From Stropharia rugosoannulata (Eukaryota; Basidiomycota; Agaricomycetes; Agaricales; Strophariaceae), in the NCBI GenBank assembly GCA_028532985.1, contig JANCIK010000007.1, positions 2,542,001-2,606,000 on the forward strand: a stretch of DNA of 64,000 bases. Direction: 5' to 3'. Below the pieces are notes generated by a model. The model did not search any database. It worked only from the letters and a program-made list of their open reading frames with translations, and was not told where the DNA came from. Positions 1 to 9,737 of this stretch are shown here, piece by piece (the first letter of the stretch is position 1; every line of letters starts with the position of its first letter). The translations under genes and the position numbers were made by a program.

Positions 1-8
1 TTATCACC

Positions 9-1481
9 ATGCCTAAGGAAACGTCTATGCCTGTGCGCGGAGCGCGCAGTGCACCAAGCTTCGACCCCTCCGCTGAGCGTGATGAACTCCCACACTACTT
101 CGAGGACTTAGAGGACTGGTTCAAGCGCGCTGAGGTGACGGAGGATGATGAGAGGAGAGGCTATGTAATCAAATATGTACCCATGCAGACAGCGGAGGAG
201 TGGAAGAATTTACCAGGCTATGACACCAAGAGTTACGCTGAGCTGAAGAAGATGATCCTCAATGAATATCCTGAGGTGATCAGTATTCAGACGGGGTCCA
301 TCGCGCGCCTAAAGAAGCTGTGCAAGGAGAACCAGCGCATCTCGGAGGAAGACCTCCAGGTGCTGTTGGACTTCAAGCGGGCATTCTTAGCGGAGGCAGC
401 GAAGTTGACCAAGGCGCCTACCTTGCTGGCCAATCATATGCTGGTGACCTACTTCACCAACAGTCTCACAGCGGGGTTCAGGGAGAGGTTGTTTAACAAG
501 CTGGATATCGACTACACTACGAGAACATCGTTTGACAAGTACCTAAAGGAACGCAATATACCCTTTACGGCGCCAGCGGGGATTCAGGTGGAAGCGCGGA
601 CTGAGGACATGTATCCGCTGAAGCAGGTGGCAGAAATGGCGGAGCAGATGGCGCGCACCAAGAATCCTAGCACTTCGCTCAGCCTGACTCGAGACTCAGC
701 GGACGGGCTCATGCCTGTACCTGCCATCAAGACCGAGTCAGCAGAGGTGCATACGCTGCGCGGGGAGATTGAGGACTTGAAGGGTTTTGTAGTGTCGTTT
801 AAAGATACGTTGTCGCTGGTAGAAAAGACAGTGTCGAAGTCAAAGGAGACCAATAAGAAGGAGTTGGAAGATATTCTGCGCAATGTAATGTCATCGCGGG
901 CAGCGCCTGTAGCTGCGCCAGTCCAGCCAGCGGTACCTATGATGCCAATGGGAGGACCAGGCTTCAGCGGAGCGCCGATGCGCCCGTTTCAATACCAACA
1001 GCGACCTGAACCGAGGTGCTTCTATTGTAAACAGACGGGACACATCGTAGCGGAGTGTATTGTGAGGCAACAGGATCTGTCCGCTGGGAAGATAATCATT
1101 ACGGAAGCTGGAAGGCTCCAGCTGCCAGATGGATCGTCATTACCTTGGGACCCTTCGCGCGCTATCAAAGAACGTGTAGATGAGTGGCACAAGAAGAATG
1201 GGCCGCCAGCGCAGCAGACCTACATGGCGCCGGTACACCCAGCGTACATGGGGACTCCGCCGAGCATGGTGTACGCCCAGGTCTACCAACCAGCCAGCTC
1301 TCTCGATGAGACTTATGAGGAGCAAATTCAAACGCTGCAACAGGAGCTGGACAGCCGGAAGGCGTTCTTAAAGGAGCGCTCAGCGGTCAAGACGCCAGAG
1401 GAGGTGATAGAGGAACAGCGGCAGCTGATCGCGACCATGAAAGCGGAGCGGGATGCAGCGCTGAGCCAGGGTTTCGATTGA
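9..1481 (+). CDS. Gag-like capsid/nucleocapsid protein of G1
   Basis: This 490-aa ORF starts 8 nt into the window and encodes the presumed structural protein of the retrotransposon particle. Residues 337-350 form a CCHC zinc knuckle (CFYCKQTGHIVAEC), the RNA-binding signature of retroelement nucleocapsids. A helical region rich in charged residues precedes it (about 1-330) and a glutamate-rich, coiled-coil-like tail follows (about 430-485). It is the first of three ORFs in different frames. It ends with TGA at 1479-1481, and the ATG of the protease ORF begins 6 nt after the last base of that stop, in the -1 frame. It is about the usual size for a Gypsy Gag. Sure that it is a retroelement Gag. 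Confidence 0.9.
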   Translation: MPKETSMPVRGARSAPSFDPSAERDELPHYFEDLEDWFKRAEVTEDDERRGYVIKYVPMQTAEEWKNLPGYDTKSYAELKKMILNEYPEVISIQTGSIARLKKLCKENQRISEEDLQVLLDFKRAFLAEAAKLTKAPTLLANHMLVTYFTNSLTAGFRERLFNKLDIDYTTRTSFDKYLKERNIPFTAPAGIQVEARTEDMYPLKQVAEMAEQMARTKNPSTSLSLTRDSADGLMPVPAIKTESAEVHTLRGEIEDLKGFVVSFKDTLSLVEKTVSKSKETNKKELEDILRNVMSSRAAPVAAPVQPAVPMMPMGGPGFSGAPMRPFQYQQRPEPRCFYCKQTGHIVAECIVRQQDLSAGKIIITEAGRLQLPDGSSLPWDPSRAIKERVDEWHKKNGPPAQQTYMAPVHPAYMGTPPSMVYAQVYQPASSLDETYEEQIQTLQQELDSRKAFLKERSAVKTPEEVIEEQRQLIATMKAERDAALSQGFD

Positions 1482-1486
1482 GTCTG

Positions 1487-2755
1487 ATGAAGGGAAGCGT
1501 GGGCAGAGTTCAGCGTAGCAGCTCTGATAAACCCAAGAACCCGGAAGACGTAAATAAGAAGCTACCAGTAAGAAGTACACCAAGGACAACTATCGAGGAG
1601 GTCGACAGCGGAGATGAGGAAGAGTTTATAGAAGAGATTAGTAGACAGGCGCCCAGCGGAGCGGAGAAAAAGAAAGTAAGCTTTGCAGTGCCAGCGCAGA
1701 AAGTTGGGGAGAATAAAAAGCCAGCGCAGGTGCCGTATGTAATGGTTCCTCCGCTGCGCGTACCAGAAAAGAGTCGGCCGCCTGTAAGAGAAGCGCCGGT
1801 GCCAGTGATAGAGAAAAGGAAGCCAGCGTATAAGTTGCGCGCGGCCATTGAGGATGAAGCGCAAGCGGACGAAGTCCTTAAGCGTTTAGAGAGCCAGAAA
1901 ATAGAGATCACTCAAGGGCAATTATTGGGGATCTCTACAGCGGGGTTTAGGAGGAAGTTTGTCGAGCGTATCATACCGCGCAAAGTTCCGCTGGATGTAA
2001 ATACCATGCGGGTTTTGCAGCTGGATTATGAGGCAGAGGAGTGGGAGATGGATGAGGCCATCGCCCAGCTGAAGCAGGAGAATGAAGAAGAAGAGTTCAT
2101 GCGAATGGACGAGCTCCCAGCGGCGACGTTCCTCACTTGCGCGGAGGAGCGCGGTGGATTACAACCCGGCACAATAATCATGGAGGATCCCTATGAGCAA
2201 TACATCTCGATGTTACAACCAGGCGAAAAGCCAAAGGGATTAATTGTGGCACGAGAGTCGCACCATCTCAAGGCGGTATTTCCGCTGATCAATGGGAAAG
2301 GCCGTGCGGAGACTCTGCTCGACAGCGGATCGCAAATAGTGTCTATGGCGCAAGATACCGCGGAGCGACTAGGCTTAAGCTGGGATCCTGACTTTACCAT
2401 TAGGATGCAGAGCGCTAACAAACAAGTCGAGTCGACTAAGGGCTTAGCGCGGAATGTACCTTTTGTGTTCAGCGGACTGACAGTGTACCTACAAGTGCAC
2501 GTGATCAGCGCGGCCGCCTATGAGGTTCTGTTGGGGAAGCCGTTCGAAATTCTCACTGAAAGCAATGTGAAGACGCGCGGGGATGGTACAGTGGAACTTA
2601 CGCTGACGGACCCAAACACTCAGCGGAAGCTAGTGGTACCTACGTATAATCGGGGGTGCGGGCCGAAGATACTTCAGCGGGAACCAGATGTGCAGGACTC
2701 CAGCGCAGCGGAGGAGCCGCACGCCGACCAGGATTTTCAGTCCTCGATGATTTGA
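1487..2755 (+). CDS. Retropepsin-like aspartic protease ORF of G1
   Basis: This is a separate 422-aa ORF between gag and pol, starting at the first ATG after the gag stop. Retropepsins cut the Gag and Pol precursors during particle maturation. The catalytic motif is seen in LLDSGSQIVS, with the aspartate codon at 2321-2323, followed by a flap-like and hydrophobic stretch ending LLGKPFEIL. The first 230 residues are charged and low in complexity. The protease ORF ends in TGA at 2753-2755, which shares its A with the ATG of pol (TGATG). A protease on its own ORF, rather than fused to gag or pol, is less common. The open frame also runs back to a TTG at 1478, overlapping the end of gag, so -1 frameshifting is an alternative to re-initiation. 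Confidence 0.85.
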   Translation: MKGSVGRVQRSSSDKPKNPEDVNKKLPVRSTPRTTIEEVDSGDEEEFIEEISRQAPSGAEKKKVSFAVPAQKVGENKKPAQVPYVMVPPLRVPEKSRPPVREAPVPVIEKRKPAYKLRAAIEDEAQADEVLKRLESQKIEITQGQLLGISTAGFRRKFVERIIPRKVPLDVNTMRVLQLDYEAEEWEMDEAIAQLKQENEEEEFMRMDELPAATFLTCAEERGGLQPGTIIMEDPYEQYISMLQPGEKPKGLIVARESHHLKAVFPLINGKGRAETLLDSGSQIVSMAQDTAERLGLSWDPDFTIRMQSANKQVESTKGLARNVPFVFSGLTVYLQVHVISAAAYEVLLGKPFEILTESNVKTRGDGTVELTLTDPNTQRKLVVPTYNRGCGPKILQREPDVQDSSAAEEPHADQDFQSSMI

Positions 2756-5700
2756 TGCGTCAAGGAGAGGTCGCGTTAATGTTCGAGCGGGATGATAGGA
2801 CTGGAAAGATAGAGATAGCGGGGTATGCGTTGCCAAAGAATGGAGGGAGATTTGGCTCCGCTGAGCTGAGAGATGTGTACATGGCTCAAGCTGTGCACGA
2901 GGCTAAGATGGAGGATAAAGAGAAAGCATCAATTTATAAGTACTTTCAGCAAAAAGAATGGCAAGAAAAAGAGACGGTGAAAGGAGAGCCTAGGGGGCAA
3001 TTCCGCTCAGCGGACCCCGAGCAAGGCCAGCCCGCGCAGAAAGGGGTAACTAGAAAACGGTTAACTGGTAAAAATGCCACTACCGTAACCGTTTTTGCAG
3101 GAAAGAAATATAAGCCGGTCGCTGACAAGGTCAGGCCCGTTTATCAAGAGCTACCAGAGAAATTCAGAATAGTGAGGGAGATAAAGGGAGATCCGCTGAA
3201 AGAAATGCCTCCGCTGACGGTACACCCACCAGAGTTTGTACCCACGGGAAGGTACACAGCGGAGCGGAAGGAGGAAATAGATAAAGCGCACGGAGGAGAT
3301 TTCCTGTGGCCAGAGGAGCGCAAGCTAGTACATCAGGTGTTCATGCAGCAGAATGAGGCGTTTGCGTGGGATGACACGGAAAAGGGGAGGTTTAGAACAG
3401 ACTTCTTCCCGCCGGTAGATATTCCAACGGTAGAACATACGCCGTGGGTACTGAAAAATATACCCATTCCGCCAGGCATGTACGAGCGGGTGTGCGAGTT
3501 CATCGCTACTAAGATCCGCGCTGGGACTTATGAACCATCCAGTTCATCGTACCGGTCGTGCTGGTTCACAGTAACAAAGAAAGACGGGGTGTCCTTTAGA
3601 ATAGTACACAGCTTAGAGCCGCTGAACGCTGTTACCATCGCGCACTCAGGATTGCCGCCGGCAGCGGAGAGTCTGGCAGAACACTTCGCTGGGCGTGCGT
3701 GCGGTGGAATACTGGACTTGTATGTAGGCTACGACGAGCGGCTCTTAGCGGAGTCGTCTCGCGACTTAACAACATTCCAGACACCGTTTGGTGCGCTCCG
3801 CTTAGTAACCTTACCAATGGGCTGGACCAATTCTGTCCCCATCTTTCATGAGGATGTAACTTATATTCTCCGCGATGAAATACCAGACATCACGGAGCCG
3901 TACATTGACGATGTGCCTATCCGCGGACCGAAGACACGGTATGAATTAGAGGATGGAGGGTACGAGACGATTCCAGAGAACAGCGGAATCAGGCGCTTTG
4001 TGTGGGAACACATGCAGAATGTGAATAGGATAGTTCAGCGGATGAAGTACTCAGGAGGGACTTTCAGCGGGAAGAAATCCATATTGTGTGCAGCGGAGAT
4101 TGTAGTGGTGGGACACTTATGTACCTACGAGGGTCGAAAGCCAGCGCCAGATAAAGTGCACGCCATCCTCAACTGGGGACCGTGTAAGAACGTCAGCGAT
4201 GTGTGCGCCTTCATGGGTACGATGGGGCTCCTGCGTATTTACATCTCAGACTACGCTAAGCGAGCGGAGCACATACAGCGATTGTTGCGTGGGAAAGAAC
4301 CCTTCGAGTGGGGGCCAGCGCAGCAAGCCAGTATGGATGCACTGAAAGATGGAGCGCGGAACGCACACTGTGTCAAGCCGCTGGACTATACACTGCCAGG
4401 ACCAATCACGCTGGCAGTAGATACATCTTGGCGCGCTGTAGGATTTTATATCTACCAGCAAGATCCGCTGAACGCGAAGAAGCGTGTGTACGCCCGCTTT
4501 GGGTCAATTCTGTTAACTGAGAGGGAACAGCGGTTCTCACAACCAAAGAGAGAGCTATATGGGCTATTGCGAGCGCTGCAGGCGTGCTATTACTGGCTCA
4601 TCGGAGCGCGGAAGTTGGTAGTAGAGACGGATGCCAAATATCTCAAGGGGATGTTGGATAATCCGGGCATGGGACCTAACGCTACCATTAACCGCTGGAT
4701 AGACAAGATCCTTATGTACCACTTTCAGCTGAAGCATGTAGCAGGCAAAACATTTGGTGCGGACGGCCTGTCGCGACGAGAAGGACAACAAGGGGATGAA
4801 GAGTATGAACACTCAGCCGAGGATGATGACCAAGAAGTAGGTCCGCTGGAGTATGAGAAAGTGTATGAAGAGGATCCCAATCCGCTGAGTTTAGAAGAGT
4901 TCAAGGACCAGATTGACGACCGTGGAGGATATCTACAAGCTGGATTCCTCAACAAGTTGTTTGATGGTCCTGCTGAGCCAGCTAGAGCGGAGGCACATTC
5001 GGTTGACTGTTTCCAGTTAGAACTGGAGCGGGCGAGAAAAGAGACGAGAGAAGAACAGCGGACAGTGCGTAACTTCCTACAGACGGAGGAGGTGTCGCCC
5101 ACTCAGCGGGCGTACTTAGAGAAATTTGTTCTGGCACATGTAATTCCAGAGTCAAAGATAGACGAGTTAGAAGACGAAGAGTACGATGAGCGGAATCGAA
5201 CGTCAGCGGGGAAGGACATGGATGATAAGCTGCCAATGATAAGGTATTGGCTGCAAAATCCCAGTACAAGACCCAAGGATATGAGCAAACGGGAGTATCA
5301 GAATTTCATCCGTAACGCACGAAACTTCTTCTTAGACAAGGATGGGCGGATGTACCGGCGCTCAGTGGACGAGGCACATAAGCTGGTCGTAGATCCCGCT
5401 CAGCGGACGCGTATGTTGCGTGCAGTGCATGACAGTCTGGGGCACAGAGGTGCATACGCCACGCGCAAACTGCTGATGGAGCGCTTCTGGTGGCCAGAGC
5501 TGGAGCAGGATGTCTACTGGTATGTCAAGACATGCCATGTGTGTCAGCTGAGGCAAAAGACGATCATCCAGATTCCGCGGACGGAGACACATACGCCTTC
5601 CATCTTCCAGCAGCTACACGCGGACACTATGCACATGTCACCTGCCTCGAATGGGTATAACTACATAGTGCACGGACGGTGTGCGCTGAGCTCATGGGTG

Positions 5701-6690
5701 GAAGGTCGTCCGCTGAAGAAAGAGAACGCAAGGGCGATAGCGCAGTGGATGTTTGAGGATATTATCTGCCGCTGGGGATGTCTTAGAGAGATAATCACAG
5801 ATAACGGTGGACCGTTCCGCGCAGCGCTCAAGTACTTAGAAAAGAAGTATGGTATTACAGGGATTACAATCTCAGCATACAACTCTCAGGCGAACGGAAA
5901 GATAGAGCGGCCCCATTGGGACATCAGACAAATGTTGTGGAAAGCGTGTGGAGGTACCGAGGGCGCACATAAGCGCTGGAGCAAGTTCTTCTACCATGTG
6001 CTATGGGCGGACCGCGTTACAGTGCGCCGCGGATTTGGGTGTTCACCCTTCTTTATGGTCACCGGCGCGCACCCGATACTACCGCTGGACATCGCTGAAG
6101 CGACGTGGCTGGTCAAGTTACCAGATCGGGTACTTACCACAGAAGAGTTAGTAGGGTATCGTGCGCGCGCGCTGGCCAAGCATAGGGACACCGTGGAGGA
6201 GATGCGTCAGCGGGTGTCAAAGATAAAGCGGGATGCTATCAGAGAGTTCGAGCAAAAACACTCCGCTAAGATTAGGGACTATGTGTTCAAACCTGGCGAT
6301 GTCGTACTGATGCGTAACTCTGGCATTGAGTCCAGCTTAAATCGCAAAATGTTGGCGCGCTGGAATGGACCATACATTGTTATCGCGCGGAAGGAAGGAG
6401 GCGCTTATCTAGTCGCTGAGCTGGATGGGTCGGTGCTGAAAGACAAAGTTGCAGCATTCCGCTTAATACCCTACTTTGCCAGGCGCCAGCTGAAGCTGCC
6501 AGCGGACTTAGACGATATCATTGATCAAACGCGCGAGAACCTCAACAAGATGATGACAGCGCCAGACTACGAGCCGGCCATACCTAAAGATTATATCTTT
6601 GATGAACCAGGAGTGGCTTCAGGCAGCGGTCAAGTCTCAGCGGACGAAGAAGAAGATGATGAGGATGGGTGGGCGGAGCCCGATGCTTAG
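2755..6690 (+). CDS. Pol polyprotein of G1: reverse transcriptase, RNase H, integrase
   Basis: From the ATG at 2755 this encodes 1311 aa; the frame is open from 2656, overlapping the protease ORF. The reverse transcriptase has ILDLYVGYDER and the catalytic YIDD box at 3901-3912 (YLDD or YVDD in most relatives). RNase H begins near 4410 (LAVDTSWRAVGFYIYQQD). The integrase zinc finger lies near 5429-5549 (HDSLGHRGAY then CHVCQ). The integrase catalytic residues are D in HADTMHM (about 5620), D in ITDNGGP (about 5800) and E in GKIERPH (about 5905). The C-terminal 60 residues are acidic and no chromodomain is seen. The domain order RT-RNase H-IN makes this Ty3/Gypsy. No break was found, so it could be functional. 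Confidence 0.93.
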   Translation: MRQGEVALMFERDDRTGKIEIAGYALPKNGGRFGSAELRDVYMAQAVHEAKMEDKEKASIYKYFQQKEWQEKETVKGEPRGQFRSADPEQGQPAQKGVTRKRLTGKNATTVTVFAGKKYKPVADKVRPVYQELPEKFRIVREIKGDPLKEMPPLTVHPPEFVPTGRYTAERKEEIDKAHGGDFLWPEERKLVHQVFMQQNEAFAWDDTEKGRFRTDFFPPVDIPTVEHTPWVLKNIPIPPGMYERVCEFIATKIRAGTYEPSSSSYRSCWFTVTKKDGVSFRIVHSLEPLNAVTIAHSGLPPAAESLAEHFAGRACGGILDLYVGYDERLLAESSRDLTTFQTPFGALRLVTLPMGWTNSVPIFHEDVTYILRDEIPDITEPYIDDVPIRGPKTRYELEDGGYETIPENSGIRRFVWEHMQNVNRIVQRMKYSGGTFSGKKSILCAAEIVVVGHLCTYEGRKPAPDKVHAILNWGPCKNVSDVCAFMGTMGLLRIYISDYAKRAEHIQRLLRGKEPFEWGPAQQASMDALKDGARNAHCVKPLDYTLPGPITLAVDTSWRAVGFYIYQQDPLNAKKRVYARFGSILLTEREQRFSQPKRELYGLLRALQACYYWLIGARKLVVETDAKYLKGMLDNPGMGPNATINRWIDKILMYHFQLKHVAGKTFGADGLSRREGQQGDEEYEHSAEDDDQEVGPLEYEKVYEEDPNPLSLEEFKDQIDDRGGYLQAGFLNKLFDGPAEPARAEAHSVDCFQLELERARKETREEQRTVRNFLQTEEVSPTQRAYLEKFVLAHVIPESKIDELEDEEYDERNRTSAGKDMDDKLPMIRYWLQNPSTRPKDMSKREYQNFIRNARNFFLDKDGRMYRRSVDEAHKLVVDPAQRTRMLRAVHDSLGHRGAYATRKLLMERFWWPELEQDVYWYVKTCHVCQLRQKTIIQIPRTETHTPSIFQQLHADTMHMSPASNGYNYIVHGRCALSSWVEGRPLKKENARAIAQWMFEDIICRWGCLREIITDNGGPFRAALKYLEKKYGITGITISAYNSQANGKIERPHWDIRQMLWKACGGTEGAHKRWSKFFYHVLWADRVTVRRGFGCSPFFMVTGAHPILPLDIAEATWLVKLPDRVLTTEELVGYRARALAKHRDTVEEMRQRVSKIKRDAIREFEQKHSAKIRDYVFKPGDVVLMRNSGIESSLNRKMLARWNGPYIVIARKEGGAYLVAELDGSVLKDKVAAFRLIPYFARRQLKLPADLDDIIDQTRENLNKMMTAPDYEPAIPKDYIFDEPGVASGSGQVSADEEEDDEDGWAEPDA

Positions 6691-6810
6691 AAGTGCAAAG
6701 TAGAAAAGGAGACCACAATAGAATATATTGGGTAAACTAAAGGAGAAAGGTACAAAAGAAACTAGCTAAGGACCACTTTGAGGCGCTCAGCGGAGTAATT
6801 AAGAGGGCCG
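6691..6810. other. Short spacer between pol stop and antisense gene D stop
   Basis: About 120 nt separate the convergent ends of pol and antisense gene D. The stretch is purine-rich on the plus strand, and I see no clear polyadenylation signal for either strand. Sense and antisense transcripts would overlap here unless both end sharply. Confidence 0.5.
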
Positions 6811-8129
6811 TCACTGCGGCGCAGGCTCCTCAGCGGGACTGGTCCCAGTCAAATCCAAGCTGCGCTGTAAAGTCTCTAACTCTTTAACGAGCAGAGCGCG
6901 GCGCTTCAGGATGAAGTCAATCTTGTGCAAGTCACAGATGATCTCAGCTTGCAAGTCTCCGATGAGACGGCAGGTGACGAGCTCGGATGGGTTCCCGGTG
7001 TTCAGCGGTTCCTTAATGAGGTTGGTAGCAGCGTCGAGACAGGCATTGACTTTGTCATTCGAGAGAGTAAGATTGGTACCTAAAAGAAGATGAAATAGTT
7101 CAGCGGACGCAACAGAGAGGAGTGAGGGCAAAGAGCGCACCCTGTACAATGAAAGGAGAATCGGCGAAAGTAGGAACGCCGTCAGCGCCGAGACGGGCCT
7201 TCTTAGAGGAAGCATCGTGGAACGGTGTGTTGCGCGGAGAGCGCCGGTTGTCAGAAGAGCGGAGTGTCATGCCGCGGCCAAGCACACGAGTGCGATGTCC
7301 GCTGGCCTCAGTGCGCTCCTGCTGACATAGAAGTAAGAAAGTAACGAGAAAGGGAAGATGCAGCAGAACGAACCTGACGAGGAGTGTCGGGAGGAGGCGC
7401 TGAGCGCTTCTTCGAAGGACTAGGCTCTGGGGTATTCTGGCGGCTAGGTACCCCGCCCTCAGTGGCAGCCTCGATCTTGTCATTGAGGGCCATCTTTTTA
7501 AGGAGAAGGTACAGCTGCATGTTAGTAATATCTAAAAGGGTGAAGGAAGTCAGTCACACCTTGTCGTCATCGGAATCGGGGGATGAGGTACCTCCAGGGG
7601 CAGAGACCGTCTCAGTGTCGGCAGCGGAGCGCGAGAGGAGGCGAACGTTGCGCTGAGCGGACGGTTAGTAAAAAGATAAAAGAGAGGCAGCAAGCACACA
7701 GCGTACTGGTCCAGTGGGAGTGTGCATGCGCTGGCGCGAGGCTGTGGCTTTCGCTTTTAAAACTTGCTCATGCAGAGTGATAAAAGTGTTGGCAGCGGGA
7801 GAGAAAGTGCGGAAGTGGTGATCCGCCTCTAAGGAGGTGTAGATGGCACGCGTCTCGTTGAGAATATCAACAGCTTCGCTGTTATTGATAATACGAGTAA
7901 TGCCGCCGTGGGGATCACACCAGCGGTTCTAAAAAGTTCGAGTGGTCAGCGGAGTAAAAGGCCCAGCGGACCAGCTGAGTGCTGTGCGTACTAAGTCAAT
8001 AGCCAGAAGCTCGAGGCTCCCGGTATAGTTGGAAGGCATGGCGGAAGCCAAGCCTCTGATATCTTGGATTAATGCCAGCTGGTGTTTGACATTACTAAAG
8101 TTGTACAGCGGAGCGGGGGCGTTGGACAT
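6811..8129 (-). CDS. Antisense accessory gene D of G1, six exons, unknown protein (347 aa)
   Basis: I do not recognise this protein. My model on the minus strand has exons 8129-7992, 7928-7707, 7652-7560, 7514-7374, 7321-7141 and 7079-6811. The introns are 63, 54, 45, 52 and 61 nt. The spliced length is 1044 nt, exactly 348 codons with the stop. Introns 1 and 2 have donor GTACGC and branch sites CTGAC and CTAAC. Intron 3 has CTAAC close to its CAG acceptor; the branch sites of introns 4 and 5 are weak. Exons 2 and 3 have no usable ATG and show only after splicing. Residues 1-120 are hydrophobic/helical and include NRWCDPHGG at the start of exon 2. A serine/proline/lysine-rich linker lies at about 135-240, and the last 90 residues are leucine-rich with heptad-like spacing. 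A TATA-like box lies 37-44 nt upstream. It is convergent with pol. Exon borders 3-5 are the least certain. Confidence 0.72.
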
Positions 8130-8165
8130 TAGTGGCTGAGTGATTCAAAGTAGGAGAGTAGGGCA

Positions 8166-8173
8166 TATATATA
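8166..8173 (-). promoter_or_regulatory. TATA box of antisense gene D
   Basis: TATATATA on the minus strand lies 37 nt before the ATG at 8129. It implies a very short 5' leader, as for the other antisense genes of G1. Confidence 0.6.
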
Positions 8174-8581
8174 GGCTCAGCGGAGCGCAGAGGACCTAAT
8201 GAGGGGCGGCCAGTGGCGAGGAATGTGGCATCCCAGCAGACCAGACTCCCAGCGGAGTTATGGTATGAACGCTGGAGGTAGAGACAGACCACCACATGCA
8301 GGCTCGCATAAAACAGGGTGCAGAGCGGGAGCAATTGATAGACGAAATGAGATCCAGCGGAGAGGCGCGCCTAGCCGGAAGCGCTCAGCGGAGGCTGATC
8401 GTGTGATTACCGCATTTGGAAAAATCATGTCCGAATCAGGTATTGGCACCGACAATACATAGTGCCTAACTAGATACTTGTCATTTCAAATAGCTATAGA
8501 GGCACCACATGTAGAGCCATTTACTCTGGTTACTGTAACAAAGGTACCCTACGGAGTAAACCAAGGAAGGGGCGCAATGCC
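8174..8581. other. Intergenic stretch between antisense genes B and D
   Basis: About 400 nt with no convincing exon. It carries four or more copies of the CAGCGGA motif (for example near 8177, 8251, 8355 and 8387) and presumably serves as the upstream region of gene D and the 3' flank of gene B. The 87-codon plus-strand frame at 8199-8462 has no recognisable feature. Confidence 0.4.
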
Positions 8582-9128
8582 TCAAACGTCCTGACATAAT
8601 CCTGGTCTCAGCGCAGCGGAGAAGGAAGAGAAAAGGGGACAGACGGGGAAGAAGTCCTCCTGGTAGAAATGCTGGGCGGCATAATGGAGGCATTGAAAGT
8701 GTTCGGTGTGATTAAGGACGCCGTAGCGCTCAGCGTCGTTGGTACCACACAGGCGAAGCACAAGTTCGGTGTAATACAGCTGAGCGCAGAGATGAGAAAG
8801 AAGCGGTGAATGACAGGTGGACTCGGTCAGCTCTAGGCCGCGCTGCACGGACTACTCAGTGGAAAGTGCATTGCCAGCGGAGAAAGGGGCTTACGGCGTG
8901 ATCTTGAACTCGGTTAAGCAGCGGGAGGCAGACACCCATAGGTAGCTGTTCCTCCACAGCGGAGTCCAGAATATAGTGAAGGGCAGTTATATAGATCCGG
9001 CATACTCGGGCTACATCGTGGGGAGGAATGTCGCTCAGCGGACGTCTAGACAAAGCATCGAGACGAAGGATGCGAGGATCGGAATGTGCAAGTAATAAGA
9101 GGTTACTCTCAGCGGACAAGGAGGGCAT
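8582..9128 (-). CDS. Antisense accessory gene B of G1, two exons, unknown protein (167 aa)
   Basis: I do not recognise this protein. Exon 1 is 9128-8895 (78 codons) and exon 2 is 8851-8582, with a 43-nt intron (donor GTAAGC, acceptor TAG). Both exons are in the same phase, and the spliced frame runs 167 residues to a stop. Exon 2 alone has no ATG. The start is chosen because the ATG at 9128 follows a strong TATA-like box. The product looks mainly helical, rich in leucine and histidine, with scattered cysteines (GVCLPLL, HLCAQLYY, LRLCGTND) but no zinc-binding pattern. Its intron has a weak branch site, so the exact junction is less certain than in genes A and C. It lies head to tail with genes C and D on the minus strand. 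Confidence 0.65.
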
Positions 9129-9160
9129 GTTGGTATATACGAATACAGACCGAGGGAGTT

Positions 9161-9170
9161 ATATTATATA
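9161..9170 (-). promoter_or_regulatory. TATA box of antisense gene B
   Basis: TATATAATAT on the minus strand starts about 42 nt before the ATG at 9128. It is the most AT-rich stretch in this part of G1. Confidence 0.6.
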
Positions 9171-9314
9171 CGAAGATGGTCAGCGCAGCGGACCACCCTA
9201 ATCAGAGCACACGTCGTCTACGATGAGCGCGGCATCAGGGTCCACTTCTTGAACATCGGCTGCAATTCGCTCAGAAGAAGGCAGCAGATGGAATGGCATG
9301 CCCAGATGACTGTA

Positions 9315-9669
9315 TCAGTCGAGGACCCGTAAGGCGGCATTACTGAGTAGGCATGGGTCGAAGTGATCATCGCTGAACTTCCGCTGAGCGCGGGCCTCGT
9401 AAAACACGATGGTCATGAGGAACGCCAGAAACTGGCGATTAAAGTCGATGAATCTCAGCGGAAGGGCGATGCGATCCTGTGGAGATAGTCAGCAGAGGGG
9501 AATCTACGAAACTGAGCCTTACCAGCGTGCGGACAACGGCCTGCGCTGACTGCAAAGGCAGGTGAATCGTAGTTTCAGCGGAGTCCTCGGTGAGCTCAGC
9601 ATGGACAGCCAGCTGCTTGAGGATCGTGGTGAACTGGCGGGTGACATTGGTGCGCTGGTAGCGTTGCAT
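9315..9669 (-). CDS. Antisense accessory gene C of G1, two exons, unknown protein (102 aa)
   Basis: I do not recognise this protein. Exon 1 is 9669-9523 (49 codons) and exon 2 is 9476-9315 (53 codons plus TGA). The 46-nt intron is textbook: donor GTAAGG, branch TGCTGACT, acceptor CACAG. Exon 2 has no ATG of its own and is visible only through splicing, which argues for a real gene. The product is a small helical protein: a polar first half (MQRYQRTNVTRQF), then a hydrophobic stretch containing FLAFLMTIVFYEA, then an acidic DDHFD segment. The start is the first ATG after TATAAAA at 9725-9719. Gene B follows 187 nt downstream on the same strand, with its own TATA-like box. Confidence 0.75.
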
Positions 9670-9700
9670 GACAGAATGAAGGAGAAGGCTAATGAGCCTG

Positions 9701-9737
9701 TCAACTGAGGACAGTTGATTTTATAGTGAGGGGGAGA
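9701..9737 (+). repeat. Internal copy of the stem-loop plus polypurine tract
   Basis: A 7-bp stem TCAACTG/CAGTTGA with loop AGGA (9701-9718) is followed by TAGTGAGGGGGAGA (9724-9737). The same layout and the same purine string precede the 3' LTR at 12588-12625. It could be a central polypurine tract or a duplicated end. On the minus strand the T-rich link is the TATA box of gene C. Confidence 0.7.
9719..9725 (-). promoter_or_regulatory. TATA box of antisense gene C
   Basis: TATAAAA on the minus strand, 50 nt before the ATG at 9669, embedded between the stem-loop and the internal polypurine tract. Confidence 0.65.
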
